Of a stretch of DNA of 64,000 nt, positions 1-9,789 are shown one piece after another (positions within the stretch are counted from its first letter, which is position 1; each line of letters begins with the position of its first letter). Location: contig CM026562.1 in the NCBI GenBank assembly GCA_015143295.1, positions 7,716,041 through 7,780,040 of the forward strand, given 5' to 3'. Below the pieces are notes generated by a model. That model had not been told where the DNA came from, did no database searches, and saw only the letters and a program-made list of their open reading frames with translations. Both the position numbers and the translations under genes were made by a program. The stretch comes from Tetracentron sinense. Taxonomy: Eukaryota > Streptophyta > Magnoliopsida > Trochodendrales > Trochodendraceae.

Positions 1-1
1 G

Positions 2-1537
2 CACATTCCTGGAGCCAGTCCTCCGTCTGGACAACCAGAAGGGACCGTACCTTCCCCTGCTGAACTCTCTGTTTCAGATCGCGTCTTGGCGATGCTGCAA
101 CTGCAGCAGTCTGTTCTGGATCAAATCACCAGGCAGCAACAGTTGATGCAAGTGAGGCTGGAGGCGTTCGAGCATAGCAGGCTCGAGGTGGAGGAGGTGC
201 CACTGCAGAGGCCTTCCTTGAGACGTCAGTTTGACTTCTCTTCTTCTCCTTCTGCCCCGGAGAACCGTGAGACCAGGTTTGTGCTTCTTCCTACTGAGGG
301 GGATGTAAGGCAGCCCCCGGTTCAGGCAGAGCAGAGCATCCCTTCAGATCGTGTGGATTTCAGAGAAGGAGCAGGTAGAGAGGACCTGAGAGTGGGTACC
401 GGAGGTGCAGACACCCAGAAGACTTGGGTAACGGCCAAGGAGGTGGAGGCTTTAATCGGTGCTCGCGTTAAGAGCATGAAGGGAGGGGTTCCTGACCACT
501 TTGCTCAGTCAGCAAAGGAGAACGTTGAGAACTCTCCTTTCACGAATGCTATCAACCAGTCTTATACTTCTTCCAAGTTCATTACTCCGACCTTCTCCAT
601 GTATACTGGAAAGACAGATCCGGAGGAGCATTTGTTTGACTTCAAGCATGCGATGGCTGTTCGCAACCCAGATGATGATCTTTATTGTAAGGCTTTCCCT
701 AACAGCCTGTCGGGAGCAGCATCGAAGTGGTTTCGGAACCTACCTCCTGGCTCCATCAGCAACTTCTCGGAGCTCAGATCGGCCTTTATTGATCGCTTCA
801 TCATCAATAAGAAGAAGAAGGCAGGTGCAGATACTCTCTTCTCTTTGAGGATGAAGCCGGCCGAATCCTTGAAGGACTTCATTTCGCGTTTCACCGATGA
901 AGTCCACGATATTGACAAGGTTGACGAAGCAAGCTGCATCGCCGCTTTCAAGAATGCTATCCCCAAGCATTCTGAGCTCTACAAGTCCTTAGCTCTTGAC
1001 TATCCTGTCAAGATGGACGAGTTGTTGGTACGTGCCACCAAGTACGGGAGGTACGAGGAGGACGTATCCGTTGTGTCAGCACCAAAGCCCAGGGTGAGAG
1101 CGGTGGATGTCGTGGAGAGGGCACACCGATCATCGAAGAGGAAGGAGAAGAAGCAGCAGCAGCACGAGTCTTCATCATCTGAGGACTCGCCACCAAGGAA
1201 GCGGAAAGAGAAAGTTGTGTATGTGACCCAGCAGGATCAGCCGGATCGGCGCCCGCTGGAGAGAAATTTTCACCAACATCAGAGCAGGACGGAGAGGCGT
1301 CCTAATGACCAGCAGGTGAGGCAACAGTATCAGCCACGCCAGGTGCAGCCTCAAGTACAGCACGAGAGAGGCGTGCAGCCTAGTGAGAGGCGATCTTTTG
1401 CAGATCGAGCCCCACGCATCAATTTCACAGTCAGTCCGGCGACCATCATGAAGTCAATGGAGGATCAGCCATACTTTGAGTGGCCGGCGAGGGCGGTGCC
1501 GGATATCACATCGGGACCACGGGTGCATGAGTACTGA
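2..1537 (+). CDS. gag region of Tat element 1 (5' partial)
   Basis: The frame is open from the left edge, so the true start is outside the window. The N-terminal part is Gln-rich and low in structure. A retrotransposon gag (capsid-like) domain lies at about 590-1020, recognisable from the segment around ASKWFRNLPPGSI and FIDRFI followed by a lysine run. The C-terminal third is Arg/Gln-rich and nucleic-acid-binding in character. The homologous part of element 2 aligns along the whole length, including SGQPE near the left edge. The family role is assembly of the virus-like particle. It is treated here as a fossil part. Confidence 0.88.
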   Translation, partial: HIPGASPPSGQPEGTVPSPAELSVSDRVLAMLQLQQSVLDQITRQQQLMQVRLEAFEHSRLEVEEVPLQRPSLRRQFDFSSSPSAPENRETRFVLLPTEGDVRQPPVQAEQSIPSDRVDFREGAGREDLRVGTGGADTQKTWVTAKEVEALIGARVKSMKGGVPDHFAQSAKENVENSPFTNAINQSYTSSKFITPTFSMYTGKTDPEEHLFDFKHAMAVRNPDDDLYCKAFPNSLSGAASKWFRNLPPGSISNFSELRSAFIDRFIINKKKKAGADTLFSLRMKPAESLKDFISRFTDEVHDIDKVDEASCIAAFKNAIPKHSELYKSLALDYPVKMDELLVRATKYGRYEEDVSVVSAPKPRVRAVDVVERAHRSSKRKEKKQQQHESSSSEDSPPRKRKEKVVYVTQQDQPDRRPLERNFHQHQSRTERRPNDQQVRQQYQPRQVQPQVQHERGVQPSERRSFADRAPRINFTVSPATIMKSMEDQPYFEWPARAVPDITSGPRVHEY

Positions 1538-1621
1538 CATTATCACAAGTGCCGTGGTCACCTCACCAACCGGTGCCGTATTCTGAGGGAATATTTAGAG
1601 AGGCTTGTTCAGGAGGGGTAC

Positions 1622-2350
1622 TTGGGAGAGTATCTCGCTCCTGACAACGGCGGGGCGGAGCGTACCAGGGAGCCGATGTCCCAATCTCGTGGAAGAGAAC
1701 CCGCCAACAATCCCAGTACCAGTGGAGGAGCTTCTTTGGGCACGATCAATGTCATTTGCCGCGTGCAAACGCCTGAAGCTGATGTGGAGAGGAACTTCAG
1801 GGCAAAGGCCAGAAAGCTGTCTCACGAGGCCGCAGTGTGCCAGGTGCAAGTGCCTAGCAGGAGCATTGAGCAGGCACTCACCTTCGCTGATCGTGATCTG
1901 GCAGGAGTGATCCAACCTCACTATGATGCTCTTGTTCTCACCATGAGAATAGGAGACTTTGACATCAAGAGAGTGCTCGTGGATTCGGGGAGTGGAGCGG
2001 ACATTTTGTACCTTCATGCTTTCACTCAGATGAAGCTGGATCCTTCCGTCCTCATCCCTGCTCAGACTCCCTTGTATGGATTTGATGGCAGCTCGATGAA
2101 GCCTGTAGGCGACGTTGTCTTGCCCGTTGTGGCTGGACCCGTTGTCCTCCTGACCAGGTTTTCTGTTCTGGATGCGCCATCACCATACAATGCCATCTTG
2201 GGTCGCTGGTGGACCCATGAGATGAAGGCTGTCCCGTCCTCGTACTACCAGGTGTTGAAGTATCCAACGCAGGACGGGCCTCGGGAGATCCGAGGTGATC
2301 AGTTGGCTTCGCAGAAGTGCGATTTTCCAGCTTCCGTTGTGCCTTCGTAG
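1622..2350 (+). CDS. aspartic protease region of Tat element 1
   Basis: A retropepsin-like segment is seen at about 1920-2230. It has the active-site motif VDSGSGAD near 1976-2000, preceded by LTMRIGDFDIKRVL and followed by YNAILGR near 2195. This matches the gag-linked protease of Tat/Athila elements. It lies between gag and the RT region, as the family order requires. It would process the polyprotein inside particles. Confidence 0.85.
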   Translation: MGEYLAPDNGGAERTREPMSQSRGREPANNPSTSGGASLGTINVICRVQTPEADVERNFRAKARKLSHEAAVCQVQVPSRSIEQALTFADRDLAGVIQPHYDALVLTMRIGDFDIKRVLVDSGSGADILYLHAFTQMKLDPSVLIPAQTPLYGFDGSSMKPVGDVVLPVVAGPVVLLTRFSVLDAPSPYNAILGRWWTHEMKAVPSSYYQVLKYPTQDGPREIRGDQLASQKCDFPASVVPS

Positions 2351-2371
2351 CAGTTACAAGTCGTTCCCGTT

Positions 2372-5300
2372 GTGGAAGAGAGCTCGGAGGCATCGTTGTG
2401 CAGACCTTCCGTTGAGCCCACGAAAGCCGTCAATTTGGGAACGGAAGAAGAGCCAAAGGTGCTGCAGGTCGGGACGAGCTTGACAACGGAGGAGGAGCTC
2501 GAGTTGCTCAGTTTTCTTAGGCAGAATCTTGATGTCTTTGCATGGTCTCACAAAGACATGACTGGCATCGATCCGGGAGTTATCTGCCACCACCTCAATG
2601 CTGATCCTGCCATCCCTCCAGTGAAGCAGAAACCTCGGAGGCTTGCTCCAGCTTATCATGATGCAGTGAATGAGGAGATTGACAAGCTGATCCAGTTCGG
2701 GTTCATTCAGGAGGTGCAGTATCCTGACTGGATAGCCAATGTTGTGGCGGTACCTAAGAAGAATGGGAAGGTGAGAGTCTGCATTGACTTTACTGGGGTC
2801 AACAAGGCGTGCCCCAAGGACTTTTTTCCCATGCCAAGGATAGACAGGCTCATCAATGCCACTGCCGGCCACGAGATGTTATCCTTCATGGATGGTTATT
2901 CGGGCTATAACCAGATCCTACTGGCGGAAGCAGATCGAGAGAAGACCACCTTCATAACAGAGCGAGGTTTGTTCTGTTATCGGGTGATGCCTTTTGGCTT
3001 GAAGAATGCAGGTGCCACCTATCAACGTCTGATGAATCTCATGTTCGGGTCACTCCTTGGCAAGACGGTTGAAGTGTACATCGACGATATCGTTGTGAAG
3101 AGCCGAGTACGAGGTGCTCTTGTGGCAGACCTTGCTGAACCTTTCTCTGTGCTGCGATCCTTCAATCTGAAGATCAACCCAGAGAAGTGCACCTTTGGAG
3201 TCACCTCGGGGAAATTTTTGGGTTATCTTGTGAGTCAGCGGGGGATTGAGGCTAATCCAGCTCAAATCCGTGCTTTACTAGACATGCCAGAGCCTAAGTC
3301 GAAGAAGGAGATCCAGAAGCTGACAGGCCGGATTGCTGCGCTCAACCGATTTATCTCCAAGTCATCCGATCGTTGCAAGCCTCTGTTCGAGCTGTTGAGG
3401 AAGGACTCCATTTTTGCGTGGACCCCAGAGTGTTCCCGAGCTTTCCTTGCCTTGAAAGAGTATTTAGGGTCAGCTCCTATCCTCTCAGTGCCAGAGCCAG
3501 GTGAAATCTTATATCTTTATTTGTCTGTTTCAGAGCAAGCCCTTGGTTCCGTCCTGGTGAGGAGCTGTGATGGCGTGGAGAAGCCTGTCTACTTCATCAG
3601 CAAGACCTTTCTCAAAGCAGAGAGCAACTATAGCAAGCTCGAGAAGGTGTGTCTGGCTCTTGTCTTTTCTGCAGAGAAGCTTCGTCCGTACTTCCATGCT
3701 CATTCTGTCGTTGTCATCACAACGTATCCTTTGAAAGTCGTGCTGGGACGACCCGAGCTGGCAGGAAGGATGTCAAAGTGGGCGGTAGCTCTGAGTGAGT
3801 TCGATATCCAGTATCGAGCCAGGAGTTCAGAGAAGGGGCAAGCGATGGCGGGTTTTCTTTCTGATTTCCCTGTGGAAAAGGAGGCAGAGGACACGGTTGT
3901 TGATCTACGGGAGCTCCCAATTGAAGTTGACAACGAAGATGCCGTTGTGGAAGGGGCCGAGTCGTCGGAATGGAGCGGTTGGCTGTTATACGTAGATGGA
4001 TCTTCCAATTTCAGTGGCTCAGGATTGGGCGTTGTGCTTGTAAGCCCGGATAACATCAAGGTGCAGAAAATGTCGCGTCTTGGGTTCACTGCCTCCAACA
4101 ACGAAGCTGAGTACGAAGCCTTACTCCTTGGGTTGGAGAGCGCACGGGAGCTGCAGATCTCCACGTTGAGAGTGTTTTGTGATTCACAGCTCGTGGTGAA
4201 TCAGGTGAATGGTGTTTATGAATGCAAGGACGACCGGATGAAGCAGTATGCTACTCTCGTTCGTTCGTTGTGTGAAAGATTCACCGTTGTGGAGTTTAGG
4301 CACACCCGGAGGGATGAGAACAGGCATGCTGATGCTTTGGCATATCTAGCTTCCATGGTGCAGGCTGGCGAGCCCAGGGCTATCCTGATGGAGTTTCAAG
4401 AGTATCCTTCAATAGCTCTTCAGGCACAGCGAGAAGTGTTCTTTGTCAATCCAGTCCCGAGCTGGATGACAGGGTTGGTGGCTTATCTGAAGGACGGAGT
4501 TCTCCCTATCAGTGTGAAGGAGTCAAGACGCATTCAGTTTAAGGCATCTCGTTATACCTTGGTGCAAGGAGAATTGTTCAGGAAATCTTTTGGTGGTCCC
4601 TTGCTGAAGTGTGTTCATCCTGTAGACGTGGAGAAGATACTTGCTGAGCTACATGAAGGTATGTGTGGCATTCATTCGGGCGGGAGAACCATTGCCCATC
4701 GAGCTCTGGGGCAAGGCTACTTTTGGCCTTATATGCAGGCCGATGCTCAGAAGTACGTGAAGAGGTGCAGCCAGTGCCAGCGGTTTGCTCGCTTGATTCA
4801 TGCTCCAGCTCAAGAGCTCAGCACTGTATCTCAACCTTGGCCATTTGCGCGGTGGGGACTTGACATCGTGGGACCTTTCCCGAGGGCTCCAGGGAATCTG
4901 ATCTTCCTTTTGGTGGCAACCGACTACTTCTCGCGGTGGATTGAAGCCGTTCCCCTTGCACGTATCAGAGAACAAGAGGTGAAGAAATTCTTGTGGGAGC
5001 ACATCATCTGTAGATTTGGCATACCGCAGTCTATCGTTACTGACAACGGGAAACAGTTCTCAGGTCGGCTGATTGCCGACTTTTGCAGCGAGCTGAAGAT
5101 CAAGCACGTCTTCTCTTCCCCTTATTATCCTCAAGGGAATGGATTGGCCGAAGCAGCCAACAAGAGCATTCTCAATGCCTTGAAGAGAAGATTGGAAGAT
5201 TCGAAGGGGAAATGGACCACCGAACTGCACAACGTTTTGTGGGGGTACAGAACGACTCCAAGGAGCCCTACCAATGAAACTCCTTTCTCTTTAGCGTATG

Positions 5301-5713
5301 GCATGGAGGCTGTCATCCCTACAGAGATCAGTTTGCCTACAGTGCGTTCTTGGCACAGCAAGAAGAGGGATGAAGAGAAAGATCAGAACACAGTACTCAT
5401 GGCTATTCATCTTGACCTGCTAGAAGAGAAGCGAGAAGATGCCAACATTCAGATGAGGAGGTACCAGCAGCGATTGAGGAAAGCCTACAACAAGAAAGTA
5501 CAACGGAGAGTGCTACGGGTCGGTGATCTCGTCCTCCGAAGAGTGTTCCAGAATACGAGAGAGCTTAACAGTGGCAAGTTGGGACCAAACTGGGAAGGGC
5601 CCTATATCGTAGAACGATTGGGGAGTCCTGGAGTCTGCTACTTGAAAGACTTGCAAGGTAACCTCATCTCAAAATCTTGGAACATGATGAATCTGAGGCA
5701 ATTCTTTCAATAG
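2372..5713 (+). CDS. pol region of Tat element 1: RT, RNase H, archaeal-type RNase H, integrase
   Basis: Reverse transcriptase spans about 2620-3300, with FITERGLFCYRVMPFGL and the catalytic YIDD at about 3076. A Ty3-type RNase H follows at about 3400-3850. A second, archaeal-type RNase H (aRNH) lies at about 3980-4370, with acidic positions in YVDGSS, NNEAEYEAL, FCDSQLVVNQ and RHADALA. Integrase has an H2C2 zinc-binding part at about 4600-4790 ending CSQC, and a DDE core at about 4840-5200 with GLDIVGPFP, VTDNGKQFSG and YYPQGNGLAEAANK. The dual RNase H places it in the Tat group. At 1113 codons it is close to the usual pol length of the group. Treated as a fossil part. Confidence 0.93.
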   Translation: MEESSEASLCRPSVEPTKAVNLGTEEEPKVLQVGTSLTTEEELELLSFLRQNLDVFAWSHKDMTGIDPGVICHHLNADPAIPPVKQKPRRLAPAYHDAVNEEIDKLIQFGFIQEVQYPDWIANVVAVPKKNGKVRVCIDFTGVNKACPKDFFPMPRIDRLINATAGHEMLSFMDGYSGYNQILLAEADREKTTFITERGLFCYRVMPFGLKNAGATYQRLMNLMFGSLLGKTVEVYIDDIVVKSRVRGALVADLAEPFSVLRSFNLKINPEKCTFGVTSGKFLGYLVSQRGIEANPAQIRALLDMPEPKSKKEIQKLTGRIAALNRFISKSSDRCKPLFELLRKDSIFAWTPECSRAFLALKEYLGSAPILSVPEPGEILYLYLSVSEQALGSVLVRSCDGVEKPVYFISKTFLKAESNYSKLEKVCLALVFSAEKLRPYFHAHSVVVITTYPLKVVLGRPELAGRMSKWAVALSEFDIQYRARSSEKGQAMAGFLSDFPVEKEAEDTVVDLRELPIEVDNEDAVVEGAESSEWSGWLLYVDGSSNFSGSGLGVVLVSPDNIKVQKMSRLGFTASNNEAEYEALLLGLESARELQISTLRVFCDSQLVVNQVNGVYECKDDRMKQYATLVRSLCERFTVVEFRHTRRDENRHADALAYLASMVQAGEPRAILMEFQEYPSIALQAQREVFFVNPVPSWMTGLVAYLKDGVLPISVKESRRIQFKASRYTLVQGELFRKSFGGPLLKCVHPVDVEKILAELHEGMCGIHSGGRTIAHRALGQGYFWPYMQADAQKYVKRCSQCQRFARLIHAPAQELSTVSQPWPFARWGLDIVGPFPRAPGNLIFLLVATDYFSRWIEAVPLARIREQEVKKFLWEHIICRFGIPQSIVTDNGKQFSGRLIADFCSELKIKHVFSSPYYPQGNGLAEAANKSILNALKRRLEDSKGKWTTELHNVLWGYRTTPRSPTNETPFSLAYGMEAVIPTEISLPTVRSWHSKKRDEEKDQNTVLMAIHLDLLEEKREDANIQMRRYQQRLRKAYNKKVQRRVLRVGDLVLRRVFQNTRELNSGKLGPNWEGPYIVERLGSPGVCYLKDLQGNLISKSWNMMNLRQFFQ

Positions 5714-6126
5714 AATCTGAGATGTGCTGTTTACATGCATCGTTGTGCTTACAAGTATTTTCAGTGATCTTACATAATCGTAATGCTCATATTTCAACAT
5801 GTGATTCGCTATATTATGTGCCTGCTCGTTGTGTGCTCGATCATTGTTTACATTGTTCACTATCTAGTTCATCAGTGCAATATTGTGAATGTTTTGCAAG
5901 TAATTCAAATAAAGTTCTGACTGAACAACGTACTCACAACGAACACGAGTGGCTTATATAAGGATGTCATCTGAGCAAACCTAGTGGCTTAACCTAATGA
6001 CATCCTCTGAGCATGTGTTTCGGAACTGAGTCACGTTGCGTTCGTCTCGTGAATTTTATTTGTCAGATTGCATTCACGGTGAATCGCGCGAATGATGTGT
6101 CTGGATCAGTGCTTGCTCGTAATGTT

Positions 6127-6490
6127 TGTTCATAAGTAGTTTTTCATAGTGCTTTGCTCGTAGTGAACGATCATAGTGCTTTGGTCATGGTGAACGATCG
6201 TAGTGCTTTGCTCGTAGTGAACGATCATAGTGCTTTGCTCGTAGTGAACGATCGTAGTGCTTTGCTCGTAGTGAACGATCATAGTGCTTTGGTCATGGTG
6301 AACGATCGTAGTGCTTTGGTCATGGTGAACGATCGTAGTGCTTTGCTCGTAGTGAACGATCGTAGTGCTTTATCCGTAGTGGTAACTCGTGGTGCTCTAA
6401 TCGAAGTACTTAATCGAAGTGCTCTACTAGCAGTGCTTGTTCGTTGTGCTTTAATCGTAGCGCTTTACTCATAGTGTTCTGCTCGTAGTG
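6127..6490 (+). repeat. 27-bp tandem repeat array in the pol-to-antisense-gene spacer of Tat element 1
   Basis: About a dozen copies of a 27-bp unit resembling GTGCTTTGCTCGTAGTGAAC plus GATCGTA. They are nearly identical in 6160-6370 and decay rightward to 6490. Because 27 is a multiple of three, the array is open in one frame and mimics a protein of nine-residue repeats, but nothing suggests it is translated. Tandem arrays downstream of pol are common in Tat-lineage elements. Element 2 has an unrelated array at the same place. Confidence 0.9.
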
Positions 6491-6722
6491 TTTCAATTAC
6501 TCATGATGTGTTCTTTCTTATTCTGTGTGAATGCGTTATACTATGTTACGAGGTGAAAAGAAGTGCAAACTTGGCAAAGAAGAGTGATCCATTCATATCG
6601 AAAACCTATTTCAGCAATAACCTCCCATAGGAGAAAAGAGAATTTACATCAACAAGAGAGAGAAGCAGAAGCATAGACAAGGGCAAGGGATCAGAGGAGC
6701 AGGAGATCGAAGGGGCAGCAGG

Positions 6723-7532
6723 TCAGACGAGCTCAAGGTCAGGCTCTGTTGCCGTTGTAGCAGGCGCAGGAGTAGAGGCTTCAGCAACGGCTTCAGCAAT
6801 AGGGGCTTCCACCGGAGTAATTTCATCGGCAGCAGGAGGAAGCTCTGGGGCAGCAAGCTCGGAGTATGGCTCGGTAGGGAGGAGTGCAGGACCTTCAAGA
6901 AAGTGAGGCAGCTCGACGCCTTGTACCTCGGGCTCGTTGTCGAGCTCGATCAGTTCCTTGCTCGGGAGCTCGGAGAACGTGGTGGCGTCCTCTTCGTTGT
7001 CTTCCTTCAGGCGGCCTTGCTGGCGAAGCGAGTCGAGAACCTCTTTCTCGGTCTCAGCACGATCTTCATCCAAGAGCGTGTCCAGCTGAGACTGGTAGTG
7101 CTGCTGCAGTCTCAGGGTCACGGACCTCTCGGTGTCCTGAATTTTCTTGGCCTCCTCGAGCTCCTCCGCCAGTGCCGACCTGGCTACCTCAATTTCCTCC
7201 AGTTGTCTACCCAAAGCTTGGGAGACATGCTCAAGCTCACTGATGCGCACAACAGCATTCTCAGTCTCTTGCTTGGCCTTCCTTTCGGCCTCCTTTGCTG
7301 CTCGTGCCTCAGCTTCGGCCTTTTCCCTAACCTTGGTGGCAGTGCCTAGCCGTACTTCAGCGCGAGTCGTTTCAGCCTTGGCTTGAGACAGATCGAAGTC
7401 TGCCTTGAGTCTCTCCTCGACAAGAGTCTTCTCCAGCGTCTCCGTCCTGTCTTTCCAGTAGTTGATCCCGTCTCGCAGCTGAGTGTATTTTTCCTGGCTG
7501 CGATCGCAGAGCTCTTGCACGAGCGCGTTCAT
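6723..7532 (-). CDS. antisense gene of Tat element 1, block C (coiled coil and acidic/Pro-Ala tail)
   Basis: Last of three antisense blocks. It begins after a pyrimidine-rich acceptor (TTTTTGCAG) with MNALVQELCDR. It then runs as a long Glu/Lys/Ala-rich alpha-helical coiled coil over roughly 150 residues and ends in an acidic, Pro/Ala-rich tail with the stop at 6723-6725. Block C of element 2 has the same design: coiled coil, then an RVETERE-type motif, then an acidic tail. The function is unknown; oligomerisation through the coil is an inference. The plus-strand frames over this interval are shadows. Confidence 0.72.
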   Translation of the reverse strand: MNALVQELCDRSQEKYTQLRDGINYWKDRTETLEKTLVEERLKADFDLSQAKAETTRAEVRLGTATKVREKAEAEARAAKEAERKAKQETENAVVRISELEHVSQALGRQLEEIEVARSALAEELEEAKKIQDTERSVTLRLQQHYQSQLDTLLDEDRAETEKEVLDSLRQQGRLKEDNEEDATTFSELPSKELIELDNEPEVQGVELPHFLEGPALLPTEPYSELAAPELPPAADEITPVEAPIAEAVAEASTPAPATTATEPDLELV

Positions 7533-7618
7533 CTGCAAAAAGATGTCTGGGCGTTAGCACAACAAGAAGTAGTATTTCAAAACAATTGAGGTAGAAGACG
7601 AGGGAGGGAGAAGCTTAC

Positions 7619-8439
7619 TGTTGCCACGGACTGGCAGGCGGCGTAGGACAGGTCGGCTAAGTGGAGTTGGCCAACCTCAGCGATGTCCCTGGGGAGCCTC
7701 ATCGCATAAGTTAGAGCTCGGGCAGCCGTCCTCGAGCTCTTCGCCGATTCATTCACGGTCGGCACTCCGAACCGAGTGAAGTCGGGTGACCAGTCCGGAG
7801 CGGAGGTCGGCAGCATACTGGCCGGGAGACTTGTCGTGCCAGTTTCCGTCGCCGCCAAGGCAACGACAGCGGAGCTCGTACCGGCTGGGGCAGCAGCAGC
7901 TCGAGAAGGGGCAGGCGCTGAGCTAACCTCGGGCACTGCCGACGTCGCCTCGGCTCCTGGGCTTGTTGGAGGAGGAGCAGCAAAGACCACGACCTCTTTT
8001 TCCGGGCGTTTGTCCGCCTTGGCCTTCTTCCTGGCCTCGTGCTCGGCCGGGGCGGCCATCTTTCTCTTCGGGTCAGCAGGCGCTGTACCCTTGGAAGAAT
8101 GGTTCTTCTTCTTCTTCGGCAATGATGGAGGTGGAGGCGGCTGGACTGCAGGGCGAGCAGACCTCGGCTTCCTGCTTAGCGGTGGAAGGTTTGAGTCGGC
8201 CATTGCTTCTTCCTCTTCTTCGGGTAGGTGAGGGAACGGTGAAGGTACGGAGGGGGAGGCGCCCTGTTGCTGTTGTTGTGGTTGTTGTTGAGTAGTTGCT
8301 GGGTTACTGGAGGAACCCCGCCTGACGAGCTCGAGTGGTTTCCACCTAATGTATTCCCTGCCTCGAGCACGGCGGATACCAGTGAGAAGTTCTTGTTCCT
8401 CTGAGGTCAACTTCTTGTATGGAAATTTCTTTGGGTCCA
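7619..8439 (-). CDS. antisense gene of Tat element 1, block B (low-complexity linker)
   Basis: Middle antisense block, between an acceptor (CTTGTGTGCAG) and a donor (GTAAGC). It starts VDPKKFPYKKLTSEEQELL and contains an IRWKPLE-type segment also present in element 2 as ITWTPSS. It continues through Gln, Pro, Ala and Lys-rich low-complexity sequence, including basic clusters such as PKKKKNHSSK that could act as nuclear localisation signals (inference). It ends with a short conserved helix (RLPRDIAEVGQLHLADLSYA) that pairs with RLPADIAATRDMHWMRMFNA in element 2. The reading phase at both edges agrees with blocks A and C. Confidence 0.7.
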
Positions 8440-8563
8440 CTGCACACAAGAGAAAGCAAAGTGAGTACAACGGGGAAGTTAGCAGGACGAGAAGATACAG
8501 TGTACAACGAGAACGTAGTCAGGACAATGGCGCACAACGGACAACGGATGACTAGTAGTATAC

Positions 8564-9185
8564 CTGCTTCCACTCGGAAGACGTTGGGGACCGAGGAATT
8601 CTCTGCCTTCCAGCCGCCAGAGACGACGAATGGAGTGGCTTTCCATTTCCTTTCTCTGTCAAGGATGCCCGAGACGAGCTCTGGGCAGTAGGGTTTCTTG
8701 TTCCACGAGAAATAGGAATACAGACCGTCGTCATTGCCTCGGCATCTGACGGCATGACAGAAGTGGAATAGATGCCTAGCCTCTATGGGGTACCCGTCCT
8801 TGATGAATTTGATCATCATGGACATGTATTTGTGGAAGCCCCGGTGCATTTGCCCCGGTGCAAGTTGCAAGGTGGACAGAACTTCATCCAAGACAGGATG
8901 AAGAGGGAAGCGAAGGCCAGCCTCAAGCTGGGAGAGGTAGACAACGGTACAGGCAGAGCGCCTGTCTATGATGGCATCATCTCGCATGAAATGGAGATTG
9001 ACATCGGCAGGGAAGTCGAAACGTTCCCTGTAACGATTCAGATGCGCCAACTGGAATTGGCGCAGAACTGAAGATTTTTCAATGTAGGCACCATGAGGTG
9101 CGCTACCTGTGCAACTGGCCTCGTCATCAGAAGGGCCTCTAACTCCCTCTATCCTAGCAGGTTCTACGGGGACATTGGCAGCCAT
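8564..9185 (-). CDS. antisense gene of Tat element 1, block A (putative gypsy-type transposon domain)
   Basis: First antisense block. The start is chosen at 9185 because ACCACCATGG is a strong plant initiation context and the homologous ATG at 56931 in element 2 sits in GCCACCATG; the more upstream ATG is not conserved. The block carries the domain that Pfam calls 'Putative gypsy type transposon' (Transposase_28, PF04195): YLSQLEAGLRFPLHPVL, LAPGQMH, FIKDGYPIEARHLFHF and a C-terminal WKATPFVVSGGW. It ends at a GTATAC donor. The family is widespread in plant genomes and its biochemical role is not known to me. A TATA motif lies upstream on the same strand at 9441-9453. Confidence 0.78.
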
Positions 9186-9440
9186 GGTGGTAAGGAGAAA
9201 TCGGAAAGAGGGACAAGAACAAAGGAGTATGCGCAGAGCAAAACCACACTGGGAACCAGAGAAGAGAGAAATGGAAAAACAGTAAGAGAGAATAAGAGAT
9301 AGGGGTGAAGGGCGTACCGAACTGAAAAACTCAGAAAGATCGTTGAAGAGCTTGAGGAAGATGAACTTTCGGGCAAGAAGAAGATTCGACAGAGTAACAG
9401 TGCTTGATGAAACAGGGTGGGAGAGAGAGAGGATTCGATG

Positions 9441-9453
9441 GGATTTTATAGAC
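9441..9453 (-). promoter_or_regulatory. TATA-like box for the antisense gene of Tat element 1
   Basis: The minus strand reads GTCTATAAAATCC, about 260 bp upstream of the antisense ATG. It is followed by a CT-rich stretch (CCTCTCTCTCTCCC) typical of plant transcription starts. Element 2 has GGTCTATAAGTACT at the same relative place (57144-57157). Conservation of position supports function; no transcript data are available here. Confidence 0.5.
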
Positions 9454-9789
9454 GTCTCTGGTTTGCGAAAGTACACCACTACCCTGCATCTGAGGCGTAC
9501 ACCTGTATCTACGGAATTAAGAGCAGTGGCAAGATCGTCTTTTCACCGAGTATGATAACCGTCAGGGTCATTAAAGCATTCTCGAAATTTAAATCGGTGA
9601 TGATGACAGCCTGTCCGCATTGAAGAGACGCGACGGTTCGCACGCGTGACCAGCTGGCGTGAACGGTCGACCTTCTCAATAAGCGTTTAAAGCACGCAAC
9701 GTTTCGCCTTCCGGAGTGGTGCCAGGTATGATCTTTTTGTTCGTTTATGACGCTTCGAACTACGTTCCAAGCATCATAAAGGGGCAAAG

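Noticed and set aside
6154-6474. An open frame of nine-residue repeats (VVNDRSALL type)
   Set aside because: It is a 27-bp tandem DNA repeat that stays open because the unit is a multiple of three. It has no start context and no homologue in element 2.
6127-6490. CRISPR-like array
   Set aside because: The repeats are contiguous with no unique spacers, and the genome is a plant.
7776-8295. Plus-strand open frames rich in Ala, Gly and Val
   Set aside because: Mirror frames of the GC-rich antisense block B. The minus strand has the conserved domain order and splice signals.
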